DNA of 64,000 bases, taken from contig NOWV01000103.1 of NCBI GenBank assembly GCA_003344405.1, forward strand, positions 62,001 through 126,000, given 5' to 3'. The position numbers were made by a program, and so were the translations under genes. Shown here one piece after another: positions 14,215-32,308 of the stretch. The stretch comes from Trichoplax sp. H2. Its lineage: Eukaryota > Placozoa > Uniplacotomia > Trichoplacea. How positions within the stretch are numbered: position 1 is the first letter of the stretch; each line of letters starts with the position of its first letter. The notes beneath the pieces were generated by a model. The model was not told the origin of the DNA. It was given only the letters and a program-made list of their open reading frames with translations, and searched no databases.

Positions 14215-17200
14215 ATCTAATCAACATAAAGACATCATAATTATTCATTCAATTAGCATTTTTGAAGTCATGATGAAAAAAAAAAAAAATTATATAATTA
14301 TAATGAGCCCAATAGCAGCCCACTTATCCATTGATACATTCTATTACATCGAAAAGTACGAAAATCAAGCTCGGGCGTCTAATGGAATTAATGATGGTAG
14401 AATTAAACTAATTATAACATTGTGTTATTAACAGTATCTTCAATCTGATCAGAATAAAGTTAATACAAGCAAGATGCTTACTTGAAAAACAATAGGCTGT
14501 CAAAGAATTATTGATTATAAATACATGTATGCCAAATCGAAATGAATGCCAACTTATTGTATTACTTGTTATTATCAAACGAAGAATGTCATTTCGATCA
14601 TCAATCTTTTTTTAGGTTTCTATAAAAAGAAAATTCGACAATGGTAGGCAAAGTTTAACAGTGTTTTAACATTTGAGATTGTTCATCAAAAGGATTTAGA
14701 ATATTTCTCTACACCATAGGAACGGGCTAGACTCTCTTGATAGTATACACATAGTACGCCGTAGTGATGATAGGCGCCAGGTTGGTGAAAAAAATAAAAA
14801 GGTTAATTCAAGGGATCACTATAAATCCGATGTTACCATTGCACAAACATGTCGATAATGTAAAGGCACCAATAGATGCATACCATAAGCTTTGTATTAT
14901 GGAATAATAGCAAAACCGATCAAAAATCAACCTAAGAAGCTGTTCCAAAATAAATACTTCAAGTCTACCGACATAACTTAAGCATTGTAGGTCCCATGTG
15001 CAATCCGTCAATTTAACTGTCTCATCAGTGACTCATAAATGACTCATAGCGTTATAACTCATAAGCGAGTAGTCAAAAGAATATATATGTTACTGTCCCC
15101 GATTTGGATCAACATAATCAATATAAAAGCAACAAATTTAAAAATGTGTAAATTGACACATGTTTTAATTAGATAGGTTAATGAACTACATGAATAATTA
15201 AACTTGACCAGTATACAGTACTGCTCAGTTGGGTTTTTAAGACGTTTCCACGCCGCACATAGACAACTAGTTGTCATAGCTTCAATGAGATTCAATTGCT
15301 ATATGCGTACGTACAATATAAGTATAAACGATAAACGATAGCGGAATAATTCATGAATAATTATATACGATCAAGGTTATTACTCCAACATGCTATGTGC
15401 GTATTTAAAAAGGAAACGTTGACCTATTTCACTACGTTCTGAGTGGAATTACTTGGATCTGATCGATCGTAGACCCTAACAAACCTACTCGTCTATGAAT
15501 GTGATATAGAATTGATACAGCCTAGTTCAATTAATAAGACAATCGATGATTTTCTTGATCAGCTACTTGAAATTTCAATGTCATGTTTGTAAGTTAACCA
15601 TGTCCGTTATAAAATACGCTATAAATACGAGTACATTTATGCTGGTGTGTTCATATACAGCATGAGAAGGATATACAGTAGTAGGCAAGAGTAGTATTGA
15701 ACAAACTCGACCTATGATAGCACGCATCCAGTTGAAACTGTATCACTTATGATCATAAGTTGATGACAACCACTTCTCATCTCTATCATGACTACACAAT
15801 TCTTACCTTGGGATCAATAAGCGAAAAGATCCTAGTCAGTCATTTGAAAGCCAACTTGGATGTTTTATAATTTCACTGATAATTCGGTATAGTAATCAAT
15901 TAGAAGCTTTTCTCACTGAGCCAATCGATGATTCATTTACTAGCAACCCTGCGGTGAAAAAGAAGATATGAATAAACAAAAATAGGACGATATGTTGATG
16001 TTCATGTGGTCGCTATTTGAAAAACATCAATCAATATACTAAATAAGTTGGCAATCATTTCTAATTGATATATCGTTTTATCATCGATAGCATAATCAAG
16101 TTGGATGAATAGTCATATTAGCGTGAATGAAGAACAATCCGATTGAATACGTGGTCAAAATCAACTGCAAAATAATGGTTGAAAATATCCTGTATTGAGT
16201 AGAGTACAACACCATCAAAGATGTCGTACATGAATAAAATACATGTATTTCATTAAAAAAGTCGTGTTAAAACCAATAGAAGAATCTATCTTGAATCTGA
16301 CTACAACAGCATGAGAAATATCAAGAAGTAGAATGATATAGTAGAAGTGTAGAACTATCAGAGTTCTTCTTCAAAATGGACAGCTAAAAAAAATGATAAA
16401 AAACGTTCCCCTTCACGTTAAGTTCAACTGCATGGGTGATGTCAAGCAGGAATCTCAAATTAAACAAATAATTGTCTATCATTTGATAGTGTCCAATCCA
16501 AATAGGAAATTGTATTTGAATACAACTGTGACAAGGGCTAAAATGTAGAAAGACGACAACCTATTGGATAGTATTTTCAGGCAGTAGAATTAGCAGTAAT
16601 TAGCGAATAGAAAAAAAATTTCAACACTACCTACGATAACAAGTTTTGTAGTACACTATTACAGTTACTATAGGCAACTGAATGACGATTGTTGCCATCT
16701 CTCGCTCGATGATTTCATTCTATCAAGTCAAATGGATTTAGGATAAAAACTAATAGAGTCGTAATCAACTGTCATTGTGGCAATGGAAAAAGTCATAAGA
16801 TAATTGGCTAATTACCCTAGGCAATTTCACCATTATTTGACAATCTTGTAATTCTGATGGATAAAGCAGAACGATATACCTCTACCATTTGTCATCGTCA
16901 TGGCAATGGTGTGAAGAAGATGTTCAAAAATGTCCGTGCAAAACAATCTTTCTACGGTGCGTCTTTACTCTATCATGTCATGATGAATGCTTTGATCAAG
17001 AACAGTGTCATTCAACGTAGAGTATAGTCGATCTTTTTCATGCAGTAGTCGATTAAAATTATAAATTTATAGCAGAGCTATCCATGATTACCTCACTGGT
17101 GGCATGGAATGTTGAACAACTTTGCAATCGAGTTGGACATTGAGTGGAAAGATTTTCCTCTTTGACTATGCAATTTTTTTATACTGGATACTATGAACAT

Positions 17201-17774
17201 TTCCAACGACGACGCAACAGGCGTCAGTCACAGCGGATGACACTCGGCATTAACAGGAGTACTACGCATACAGTACTGTCGACAGTAGTACTAACTACGG
17301 CAATTGGATTGTAGCGCAATTGCAACCAGTCAATGAAAGTCACAGACTACCAGCGAGTGTCATAGTGTAAACAGGTGAAGCTGCATTGACTACAGTACAC
17401 TAAAACAGCTCAACCGTACTGTACGTCAGTAAATCAACAGTCAACTCAATACAAGTCAAACACCATCAAAGAACCGTGTACTGTACCCTCAGGGACTAGA
17501 GTCCCTTCAATGGAATGAAAGCACAGCCCCAACCCGATCCAATGGTTGATTTTCGAGCCTAAAATGAGTCTAATCGCTGCGATTCCAACACTGTATGACT
17601 ACAACAATTTCTTAACCCTAATCCCGAATCGGGGGGTTCAAGTCCAGTTTCAGCTTGACTTTTAAGGACACTGCTAGGGGATTGCTAAAAATAAAGAGGA
17701 AAGAGAGGCGACACAGGAGCGCCCATCTCACGACACAAAAATGTCAAGCCTTCTAACGTGGATCAATCTTGTAC

Positions 17775-17792
17775 AGAGAGAGAGAGAGAGAC
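17775..17792. repeat. (AG)9 microsatellite
   Basis: Perfect AG dinucleotide run in non-coding sequence, flanked by a (CAGTA)-type palindrome near 17,801. Confidence 0.85.
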
Positions 17793-18723
17793 AGTTGTAG
17801 TACCGTACGGCAGTGCTCCATACAATGCTATAGCTACATTCGACATGAATCACTTTCTTTTTAAAAGGCACCTTTTATAATATTTTTAGTGCGGTAAAAT
17901 CCATGGTAGAGTTATAGTTCTGGACAAAACATCCACTACTGCACGCTGTACGTTGTTATAGTACTGTGGAAGTACAGTAATAATAAAACACTAAAACCAA
18001 CCATACGGAATGCGTGATCACCAAAAAGTTCTAGCATAACAACGAGTATTGATTTTTCAGTCAATTTTGTACAGTATTGTACTATTAAGCGTACTGCGAT
18101 CATTTTTGACCCAGTTCTACCAACCATCATAAAGGGTAGTCTTACACAGTATTGATAATAATATGACGAATTTTCTCTATCGCTGACTTGCTGTATGAAA
18201 AACATAAAATACAGTACTGTAAATCAAGTGCGAAAAATTTCAACTGTTGTTTAAGATAGTCTCCTTCACTCATGTTTTGTATTTTACACTGATCGTATAC
18301 TAACGTACTGTACAGTACATCTACTACTATTCTGGTCAGCTACGAATTGAGCGAAACACATATCTAGCGCAAAACTCGTAAATACAGCGTGTTGCAATTG
18401 CATTTCAAATTTCAAAACAGCGAGACGCTCGCTTCATAACCCTGCATTTAATATATCTCGTTGATATTCAAATACCAATTATTACCGCACCGTTGAACAT
18501 TAAATAGCTCTTTCACTAATTATACCATATTTATATTGCGCAACATTGGCACTACCTACTACTAAATCCCAAGTTAAAAGGACCTCCAGTATCCACTTAG
18601 CGCGTTAATGAATGAAGATAGTATATTCTCACACGGATAAATATAGATTATATTTGAATCACTTATACTTAAAGAAATAAATACAATCAATCACTATTTA
18701 CGACCATTTTGGAATATATTTTA

Positions 18724-18729
18724 TTTATT
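18724..18729 (-). terminator. candidate poly(A) signal of EF2
   Basis: AATAAA on the minus strand, overlapping a second AATAAA at 18720-18725, about 170 nt downstream of the EF2 stop codon. Position and sequence fit a cleavage/polyadenylation signal. No transcript evidence is available here. Confidence 0.5.
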
Positions 18730-18894
18730 TGCAAGCATTACAAGATTCATTTTGAAACTCATACATTTTGCATATAGTGTACAGTATTGTACCTAATTCT
18801 CATATAAGGATTACTGACAGCAGTGAAATATCTATCATGTGTCATCTATTTCAAAGTAAGTAAAAAATTAATTACGTAGCCTCAGTACTTTAGG

Positions 18895-23716
<4,822 letters not shown>

Positions 23717-23830
23717 GGTGACAGATTTTCAGCAGATCTACTTTCGGACAAAATCCTCGCCTTCGTTGGAATGGTTGCCTGATGAAAGAGGAAGAACGAG
23801 ATCGTCGCAGCCAAATTTGTACAGAAATAG
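23717..23830 (-). promoter_or_regulatory. EF2 5' UTR with pyrimidine-rich start region
   Basis: Upstream of the ATG the minus strand contains a pyrimidine-rich stretch (CTCGTTCTTCCTCTTTC) that resembles the 5'-terminal oligopyrimidine start of translation-factor mRNAs. It is followed by ATTCCAACGAAGGCGAG, which is also present upstream of the second EF2 copy as ATTCCAACGAAGACGAG. The shared block supports placing exon 1 here. The transcription start itself is inferred. Confidence 0.45.
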
Positions 23831-23984
23831 CAGCCAATCATGGGATGGCGCTCTTTGACGTCATATCTCATTTTCAATTATATCCAACCCCTTGTGGTAT
23901 CACACTAAGCGCAGTGTGCATGCCAAAAGGCATTCTTTAAAAGCAGTTCACAGTCCTTACAGAAAGTCACGCAGGCTGTGTACT

Positions 23985-24085
23985 GTACAGTACAGTACAG
24001 TACAGTACAGTACATTGTATGCCCAGTACAGTATGTACTGTACTTTACTACAGTATACAGTACTGTACTGTACAGTACATGCTCC
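23985..24085. repeat. (ACAGT)n / (ACTGT)n palindromic microsatellite
   Basis: A run of about six ACAGT pentamers (23,986-24,013) is followed by inverted pentamers (24,020-24,080). The two orientations together can form long hairpins built on TACTGTACAGTA. Shorter pieces of the same motif occur in an EF2 intron and elsewhere in the window. Confidence 0.85.
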
Positions 24086-27000
24086 ATATTTTACACGCTT
24101 TTACGGAATGAACGAATTACGCAGGCGCATTCCGCGAAAAGCTGAAGTGCGCATCCGCGTTCCGTTCCATTCCGTAGTTTACTCCGTACCTAGTACAGTA
24201 CTTTGACTTGACTGTACACTATCTACCACTGTACTGTAGAATGATTGAATTGTTGAAAAGCTGTTTAGCCTGAAACCCATAGCGTTGCTATAAATGATAT
24301 CTTTCAATTTTTAAGAAATGTACTTTAAATTGGACTCAAATTGCACGCAGATACATCGGTAAAACCTTTAGCAATTGGCTCTTGATATTTTGATCACTTT
24401 TCATTGCAGTATTGAATAATTTTGTTTCTTTGAAATTTCGAATACAAACTATCAGTCACTGCTGCATGTACGGTCGGTCGAACCATTTTACACTATACAG
24501 TACACTAGTCAGTTAAAATGGCCAGCAAAATAGCAGCCATCCCAATTCTACAGGATAATGTAGTGCTATACTGTATGTAATGTACCTATTGGGTAATGAG
24601 CTAGCCGAGGAATAAAGACGTTAGAGTACATAATAAAGAGTGAACTAATTATAAGTATTAGAGAAATAGTCTTACTTTATTTGAAGGAGTACTGGCCATC
24701 ATAAGAACAGTGCAAGCTGGTTAATTACAGATAGATAACCTTAGCTTCAAGAGGTACCCCGATGTACAGTATATTTACAATATTTATTAATGGGTTTTTT
24801 ATTGACGATTGTACCTCGCGGCACGTAACCCTTACAGAGAAGAAGAATAGCTAAATATCTGTCTTCCCTTACACGCGATTCTTGCCTTAAATAATGGCCT
24901 GCTTGTCGCTACCGATCTACTTAGGCCTAACATAGGCCGTATACCTTTAGTCTTAACTTATTATACTGACAACTCAACCAGTACTGTGATAGGTAGAAAC
25001 AGCGCCTACAATAATATACAGTTATCTCACATCGCAATGCCGTATTACGTATATCGCTAGTAATAGAAGATCTATAACTATATCTAAACTACCGTCAGTA
25101 CCGTATCCTACATTCGTTTATTTAGTTATTTATTTATTTACAGAAAGAAAGGGCTTGAGCTACAGTATAATGGCAGTCACTGACTAATTCAAAAGGCATA
25201 CAGTAGGTACAAAGCAATACTTGACACTGCTCTTAACCTTAATACCCGTTGATCACTAGGAGCAAAAAAAGTAAAAATCACTTTAATGATAGCAATCTGG
25301 TACTAAATTCATGCGCTAATGACCAGTGTATCATAATGTTAATAATACTGTGCACATTTATAATCGGGAGGTTTAAAATTTTTCCCGATCGAAACAATTA
25401 AACCGTCAGCAATACGGTAGCTATGAATGCTAGCATTGATAATTGTTGTGTGTAGCGCAAATTATGTAATCGAAGACAGATACAGTCAGTAGATAGGACA
25501 AGATCCTTGAAAAAAATAAAATATAACAAAATATTGTTTATGAGCACTCAAGAAGGAGATGCTAATTCAAAGCTCAATTACGTCCATACTATACCAGTCC
25601 TGTGCTAATATATCACGCAAAGTAACTACGTCACTATTACTATTAAAACAAATTAAAATGTTAGTTAAACAAATTTATAGGTTTATTATAATTATTAGCT
25701 AATGCTAAAAAAAGATAAAAACTAAAATAGTATTAAAAGCGAAAGATTTAACATCATAGATGTACAGAAAGTATATAATATCATAGCCAATATGTCATAA
25801 ATATACGAGTATGTTACGGCCATCCTTAAGATCGATTTTGTCCTAATGAGACTAAACAACCAAAAATTTATGAAGCGCACAGTGGTATTAAATAGCCTCA
25901 TATTGTATTTGTATGATTACTAACATATAGTATAATAACCATCGTATGAGTGGTAAAAGTATTTCTGTTCAGTTATGTTAGCAACAATAACAACTTGGAC
26001 ATGATCTAGTTAATACCGTATATTTTTTATTACTTTAGCATTAATTAGAAATTGAACTCAAATTTAAAATTACCAGATAAACGTACTGTATATGCTGGTA
26101 GAAAACGAACTAAGTGTCCCATCGTCAGCTTCTCTTATCCTAGAATATAACATCGTCAAATCAAAAATTTAAAAAATTTCTGCAAAATCCCTGAAATGTA
26201 ACACTTTTAATTTTAACAATTACAATACTGCCTTCGCTTATTTACATATACGAGCACGTGCATATCCTCTCTCTCTCTTTCTCCTCACTGTCTCTATCGT
26301 CATATGGCTACTCACCTATATTGCACTAATGCCAATCTTTACCTTCTATTATTAATAAATTCCGTCTGTTTCAATCCTACGCCTAAAAAATACAGTCACT
26401 GTGACATATTAAAATCATTTCAATAAGTGAAATACCCGCTTGATTATTTACTGATTTTAAGCCAAGATAAAGATTAGTCCTTTTTCTCGCTATCAAGTAA
26501 TAACTTCGAGTACAGTAACTCATTCACAATCTATACTGATAACGTAAATAATTGAAATTTTATGCACAACCCTTCAATTTATTGTACAGATGGATGTAAT
26601 GTACCGTATTGCGGGTGCAACGATTATGGTGGAGTCAATAAAGAGAAAGAGAGCAGATAAACTCTATTGATAGGAGTCGCTTTTATACGCATATACTGTA
26701 TACAAAGAAGCAAATGCAGTCAATCAATTCAACCTTGGCATATTTCCTTGCAAGTTCAGCGAATTTCGTTTCGAAATTTATGCAATTCCCATGTAGTTGT
26801 TAACAGTGTTATATCTCTGGCTAGTACTGTAGAACCCTTGCGAATAGTAATACAGTGACGGACACAAGCTTAAGAGATTAATTAATTAAGAACTGCTTTA
26901 TTACGTTAGCTTAGCCTATTTATTGACTCTCATATATGCATCGCCTTCGCATTTCTTACGCTACTCATCGCTATTATCATATCACCTTATGTCTGCGTAT

Positions 27001-27095
27001 GAAAGATACGCTAATACGAGCTACAATGTCGTACTATACATAGCACGAAGTATAGCTTAGGGCCCCTAGCGTTGTGTACCACTATTTTTCAATTT

Positions 27096-27105
27096 TTTAT
27101 TTATT
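27096..27105 (-). terminator. candidate poly(A) signals of the EF2 paralogue
   Basis: Two overlapping AATAAA hexamers on the minus strand, about 360 nt downstream of the stop codon of the second EF2 copy. A similar overlapping pair lies downstream of the first copy. Confidence 0.4.
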
Positions 27106-27466
27106 GAAAAACTACGGCTTTCATATATGCATCGTTTACCATTCTAACCATATGTAGGATTGCACAACTGCAGATAAATTACTACACTACGCATATTAAT
27201 AACCATACTTCTAACAAAGAATCGAATTACGAAATGTAAATGAGCACGAGTAATCAAATCCATACTTATACAATAGAAACTAGGCACAAGCATAGATTGA
27301 AGAATAACATATGTATCACACCATAAATTATCAATGACCATAAATGTACTACAACATGTAAAAATTGCAAGTTAGTAAAATGCCATATCGAACTGATATC
27401 GAGCAATCGCAGGATCACTTAAAGTAAATAAAATTAATGAATTGCTAGTAACTTAAGTACTTTAAG

Positions 27467-30400
27467 TTATAGTTTGTCCAAATACATATCCAAAGCGGGT
27501 ACACCTTCAGTTAATCCCTTACTCTTTCTTGTTGAAGCTACAATTACGCCAGATTTGGATGTTGCATCCAATGGATCATCAGGCATTATCTGCCAATGAT
27601 CGAATACGCACTGTAGAAAAGCCTTGCCTTGAGTTGCTGATGAAAGATCGGCCTTAAAACCTGAATAAAACATCACGCTACTATTTAGTAAAATATTTTA
27701 AATAAACTTGCCAATTTTATACACTACGCAGTTACTTTATCTTCATCATATCATTGTTATCATCTCACCAAATGATTCATTGACAGGTAGGTAAGCCTTG
27801 ACTACAACCATCGGAGTATTAGAAATTATATTTTCTTCCAATATTTTACCACGACGCTTATTTAAAGTTAAACTGACTCCACCAGTAGCATCTTGCGGAC
27901 ACTACATGATAGTACAAATAAACGATTCATTACGAGGCATCCCAATTAGCATATACGTTTCAGTAAGATTGAAATTATACCTGAATCTCTATCAAGTAGA
28001 CAGGCTCCATAATACGAGGTTTAGCAGTTAATACACAAGCATGTAAACAACGTCGAGTCGTTGGAATAATCTCACCACCAACACGGTGAGCAGCATCAGC
28101 ATGCAATGTAACATCATTGATGTTAAAACGTACAGCACGAACATTTTCTCCACACAAAACGCCCTTCGAGAAATTTTGTGATTATCATTGATATTAGGAA
28201 TTGATTATTGGTCATATTACAACAGCAGAACTACAAAGTATGCGTATACCGTTTTCGTAGCCAATTGGAAACCAGCAACAACACTATCTTTAATTTCATT
28301 TAAGTATTGTACACCTTTTGACGTATCAATAAGAAAATTGGCTCCTTTAGCTTCAGGACCAAAACACCAAATCTTACGTGCTTCTCCGGCATCGTATTTG
28401 TACGTATCGGCTAGATATCTAAAGATACATAATCTATGTCAACATTTTTCAACCATAGTTATATAGCAGAGAGTCATATATCATAATAACTACCTAGCCC
28501 TAACTTTGAAGTCTTGTTCTGGAGTAACTTTACGCTATAAAAATAGAATAAGTAATACATACATCACTCAAGATAAATGTAGAGAATTGAATTTACGTCT
28601 CGTATCCGCGTCTATACGATTACATATTAAAAAAATTAGCGAAAACAACCACCATAGATTAATATAACTGCTAAATTACATTCTCAACATCCTCAGCCAA
28701 TCCTTCAGGGAAAGGTTGCGCTGTCATAAAGAGACGATTGTGTTTGTTGGGAGATTTAGATAAACACGTCTGACTTGATTTGCTGCTAACTGTTTCCTTA
28801 TACGATACTGTTATAGCAGATTTCTATAAAGGCATAAATTACACCAGCTTTGGCAATGCAGTCGTAATCAATCATAAAAATTAAATGGTAATTTTATACC
28901 TTGATCGGAATGCCAGCATAGTCCTTCTCCAGCTCTTTCAAGCTAGTATCTAAATGCGATTCTCCACTACCAGTGACAACATGAGCGCCGTTTTCTTCAA
29001 TAATGCACTAAAAAAGTAACCAGAATAAAATCACGATCATAGTATCATGATACAGAATATATTATTTTAACCAGAGTAACTTATAATGGTGCCCTACAGG
29101 ATAAAAATAGAAACTACCTGAATCGTAGGATCGGATTTTGCAAGAAGTTTAAGTCCTTCTACAAGTTTTGGCAAATTAGAGGGGTCCTTTGGTTCGACAC
29201 CGATCCGTACAACAGCCGACTTAGAAAACTTTATCATCTACGATCATAATCATATTTAAATTTATTTATGTGATATTCTTTTATCCAATTATGCAATATT
29301 AATCTAAATCAGTTAACCTTCAGATTATGAGCTTTATCGTACGTAGTGATCGTTCCAGTTCCCATTAAAAACTGATCAACTCCAACAAGACCAGCAATGT
29401 TACCACATGGTACATTCTTAATTGATGCAATACAACGACCCATCACCAAAACAGTTCTAAATATATCGAAAACGTTGACTAGTCAATATTACTTGAGTAA
29501 AATAAATTCTCATGATTTCTACATGATTATATTCAATATTACTTTTGAATTTCTATTTGATGTAAATCATCTTTTTTTCCAGGTACAAAATTAGGACCCA
29601 TGATTAGAACCTTTTGTCCAGTACCGACTGTGCCTGAAAAGACTCGACCAAAGGCATAGAACTGTTTTCCATCGCTTTTAGGTACCAACTTTGAAATATA
29701 CATACATAAATGTCCCTGTAAATGAACGTAATCCAATTTTATTAGTTGGTAAACATACCGGTATGCCATCAAGTTACTATTGTATCTAACCTTTGGATTG
29801 CAATTTTTTATATCAAGAGCAATAGGATCATCATGAGGACCTGTATATAATATTTCCATGCGGTATTTTTGTGCAGTAACAGGTGAAGGCACATGAATAC
29901 TTGCCATCTTTAACAAAGTGTCCCCAGCAGGCAGCCATTTCTTCATGATTATATCCAATAATGCTTTTCCTTCCTTTTTCTAGTTTTATTAAAAAACGTA
30001 AAAATATATTGTACCCCGAAAACTATACTTTACGATGCGACACTATATGTAGGCCTACTTTTTCTTCAGATGACAACTTAATTTGAAGCTTTTTCAGCAA
30101 CTTTTCATATACATTTTTTTGAGATTTCATTACATTCTTGAAAATCTAAAACCCCAATTTGAGAAGATCTGATATATAAAATGCAGTAACAGTTACAATT
30201 AACTTATATAATCATATACCATTTGGATAGGATCAAGTGCAAATTGGTTAAATCCTCTAACATAACCACTGCCGCCGGTTTTATTCCATTTACGCTCCTT
30301 TGGACTATAATATTGATCACCCCATAATCGAACCATAAGTTTCTGAGGCTCAATCTTAAATTTAGCAGCGTATATTTCAGCAAATTCTTTCAAGCTGAAA

Positions 30401-32308
30401 GCCCAACCTTGTGAGCTAGAGCCAAAGGCAATAGTGCCTTTTGTTGCATCAACCTTTATAAGATACAAAAATAAATTCTACAGATGATCAAGTCAACAAA
30501 TAACCAAGAAAATTACCACTAACCTGAATATTTCCCATCGGTCCATCATCATCATTATAAGTAGCGATAATTACATTTGTGCTCTCAACAATACGGCAAA
30601 ACGTCTGATACAAATTTTCATTATCTAACTCTAATTTCAATAAAGCTTCGTCCATGTTATCCATAAACAAGAGAGGCTTTACACGCTGACTGATAGCTTG
30701 ACGTAAAACAGTTTCAGTTTGTACACTTACACCTGAATTAAAATAGGTAGCCTTGAGTCATTAATCGATTTTTCCACGACATTTCAACAAAATTAATCCT
30801 CATTATCATAATTAAAATAATTTCAACTTTTCAAATCCGCTAAAGAAGAGTATTTTAATTTAAATTCATCATCGCATTATAATAACGTATTAAAAATCAA
30901 TAAACTAACCCTTAATGCAGTCGATAACTACCAAAGCACTATCTGTAGCACGAAGCGCTGCTTCAATTCCCGATGAATAGTCAAGATTTGTAGGCATATC
31001 AATCAAATTGAAAAGAAAATTATTTCCATCATTTTCTTGACCGGAAAGATATGCCATATCTGGGTCAGATAATGTATAATGAAGTGATTTAGCCCTATTT
31101 ATCGGATAACAAAAATTTAGAATCTAAATAGTTTGCACGATTTTAGAAGTATCTGTCTAAGCTTAGTGTAATAAAGTAGGATTACAACAGAACCATACTA
31201 ATAACTCGATCGGATAGTTAAAATTCACAAATTGAATCTAGGTCTATCCAAATTATCCGGTACCACACGGTGTAAAAACTGTATATTGTAATAAACGAAT
31301 TTTATTAAATCTCTCCATTAAGATTATCCGTCGTTTTTTAAGGATAATACAATACTACTTACGAATTGTGCTGAATAATACGCGCATATAGGAATGCATC
31401 ATTGCAGTCTAAGCCACGTATGTTAAAACAGGATAGTAAAATTTTTACAATTAATTAAATAAACTTTAAAGTAATTTCAGACAACGGTAGGTGTGGCACT
31501 GCAGTACGCAGTAAAATTCGTTCTGTTACTGTCGAATCACACTGAACTATACTTATCGTACATAAATGTTAATCAATAAAACTAGAACAGGCAATATTAT
31601 AGAATATTTTTTAAGAGCACAATCATATTCAGAGGAAAATTCGCAGAATTTAGGATATATGTAGTACTGTATAAATGGTGCACTAGCAGAATAGTAACAA
31701 AATTCTGACGGATTGCAAACCCTACTTACATCGCCTTTTTAGGGCTTTCTTGGTTATCTTTAGTATCAACACCAACACTAGCCTTGCTCATAAGCAAATC
31801 TACTACAGACGACTTTCCCTCTTCGGTCTTTGCTATAACCGACATATTTCGAATGTTGTGCTTTTTGTCCATCACCGAACGCACCTAATATGATTTAAAA
31901 ATCTAGTTAACTTTACATTGAACTACGAAAAAAAAATTTCAATTCATTCAATCACGGTCAGAATTAATAGCAAGAAATACAGTTTTATCTACCTGATCGA
32001 GTGTATAGTTCCCCTATGATGTTTTTAAACCATGAATAAAAAGAATGAAGATTAAATTGTTAGATACAGATAAAAAACAGGTAGTAATTAATTTTACCTT
32101 AATCGGAAATTTTTTTATCCTATTAAAATTTGACTACAGTACATCGGACTACGCCCAGATACTCATATATCGAAAAAGTCTACGGACATGGATATACTAA
32201 TTAACGTTTTAAAAAAGTCTTAAAAATTCCAATTTTACTAAAATAATTTATATTTGATTAACAATTTTAATCTTCTACACCATAATGGAAAGGTTGGTGA
32301 CTAACCAT
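27467..32308 (-). CDS. EF2-like paralogue with degenerate GTPase motifs, 828 aa
   Basis: Tandem duplicate of the neighbouring EF2 gene. Exons 5' to 3': 32308-32306, 32013-31993, 31884-31730, 31094-30910, 30732-30524, 30453-30220, 30145-30059, 29979-29791, 29715-29543, 29456-29318, 29237-29118, 29007-28900, 28823-28680, 28534-28494, 28418-28250, 28163-27981, 27901-27769, 27660-27467. Sixteen of 18 exon lengths equal those of the first copy; exon 3 is 39 nt shorter and exon 4 is 3 nt longer. The frame is open throughout. G1 is AKTEEGKSS (26-34) instead of AHVDHGKST. The switch I segment with its conserved Thr is largely deleted. G3 is DMPTN (92-96) instead of DSPGH, G4 is DNMD (146-149) instead of NKMD, and G5 SGL is SSS. 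The diphthamide-loop His685 is kept but flanked by V and E (AAHRVGGE). Domain II-V core segments and the C-terminal DKL remain. Canonical GTP-driven translocation is unlikely; role unknown. It could be a recent pseudogene, but no stop, frameshift or lost splice site was found. Confidence 0.85.

Larger units (their letters stand above)
14215..18894. other. intergenic region between coiled-coil gene and EF2
   Basis: No supported gene in about 4.7 kb. It should contain the promoter of the minus-strand coiled-coil gene at its left end and the EF2 3' UTR at its right end. It holds an A14 tract near 14,276-14,289, an AG microsatellite, several short GTACTGTAC-type palindromes from 17.2 kb on, and loosely repeated motifs at 15.8-17.1 kb. 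GC content rises around 17.2-17.8 kb. Confidence 0.5.
23831..27466. other. intergenic region between the two EF2 copies
   Basis: About 3.6 kb without a supported gene. It contains a dense (CAGTA)n/(TACTG)n block at 23.98-24.24 kb. Near 25.86-26.00 kb there is a segment that resembles sequence upstream of the second copy (33.66-33.80 kb). The right end should hold the 3' UTR of the paralogue. Confidence 0.5.

Noticed and set aside
17615-17660. tRNA-like T-loop sequence GGTTCAAGTCC
   Set aside because: The flanking bases do not form a T-arm or acceptor stem and no D-arm or anticodon arm lies at the right distance.
23892-24206. 104-codon plus-strand ORF rich in Tyr, Ser, Thr and Val-Gln
   Set aside because: It is a translation of the (ACAGT)n microsatellite and its flanks.
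27467-32308. Processed (retroposed) EF2 pseudogene
   Set aside because: All introns and the upstream region are retained, so it is a DNA-level tandem copy. No inactivating stop or frameshift was found.
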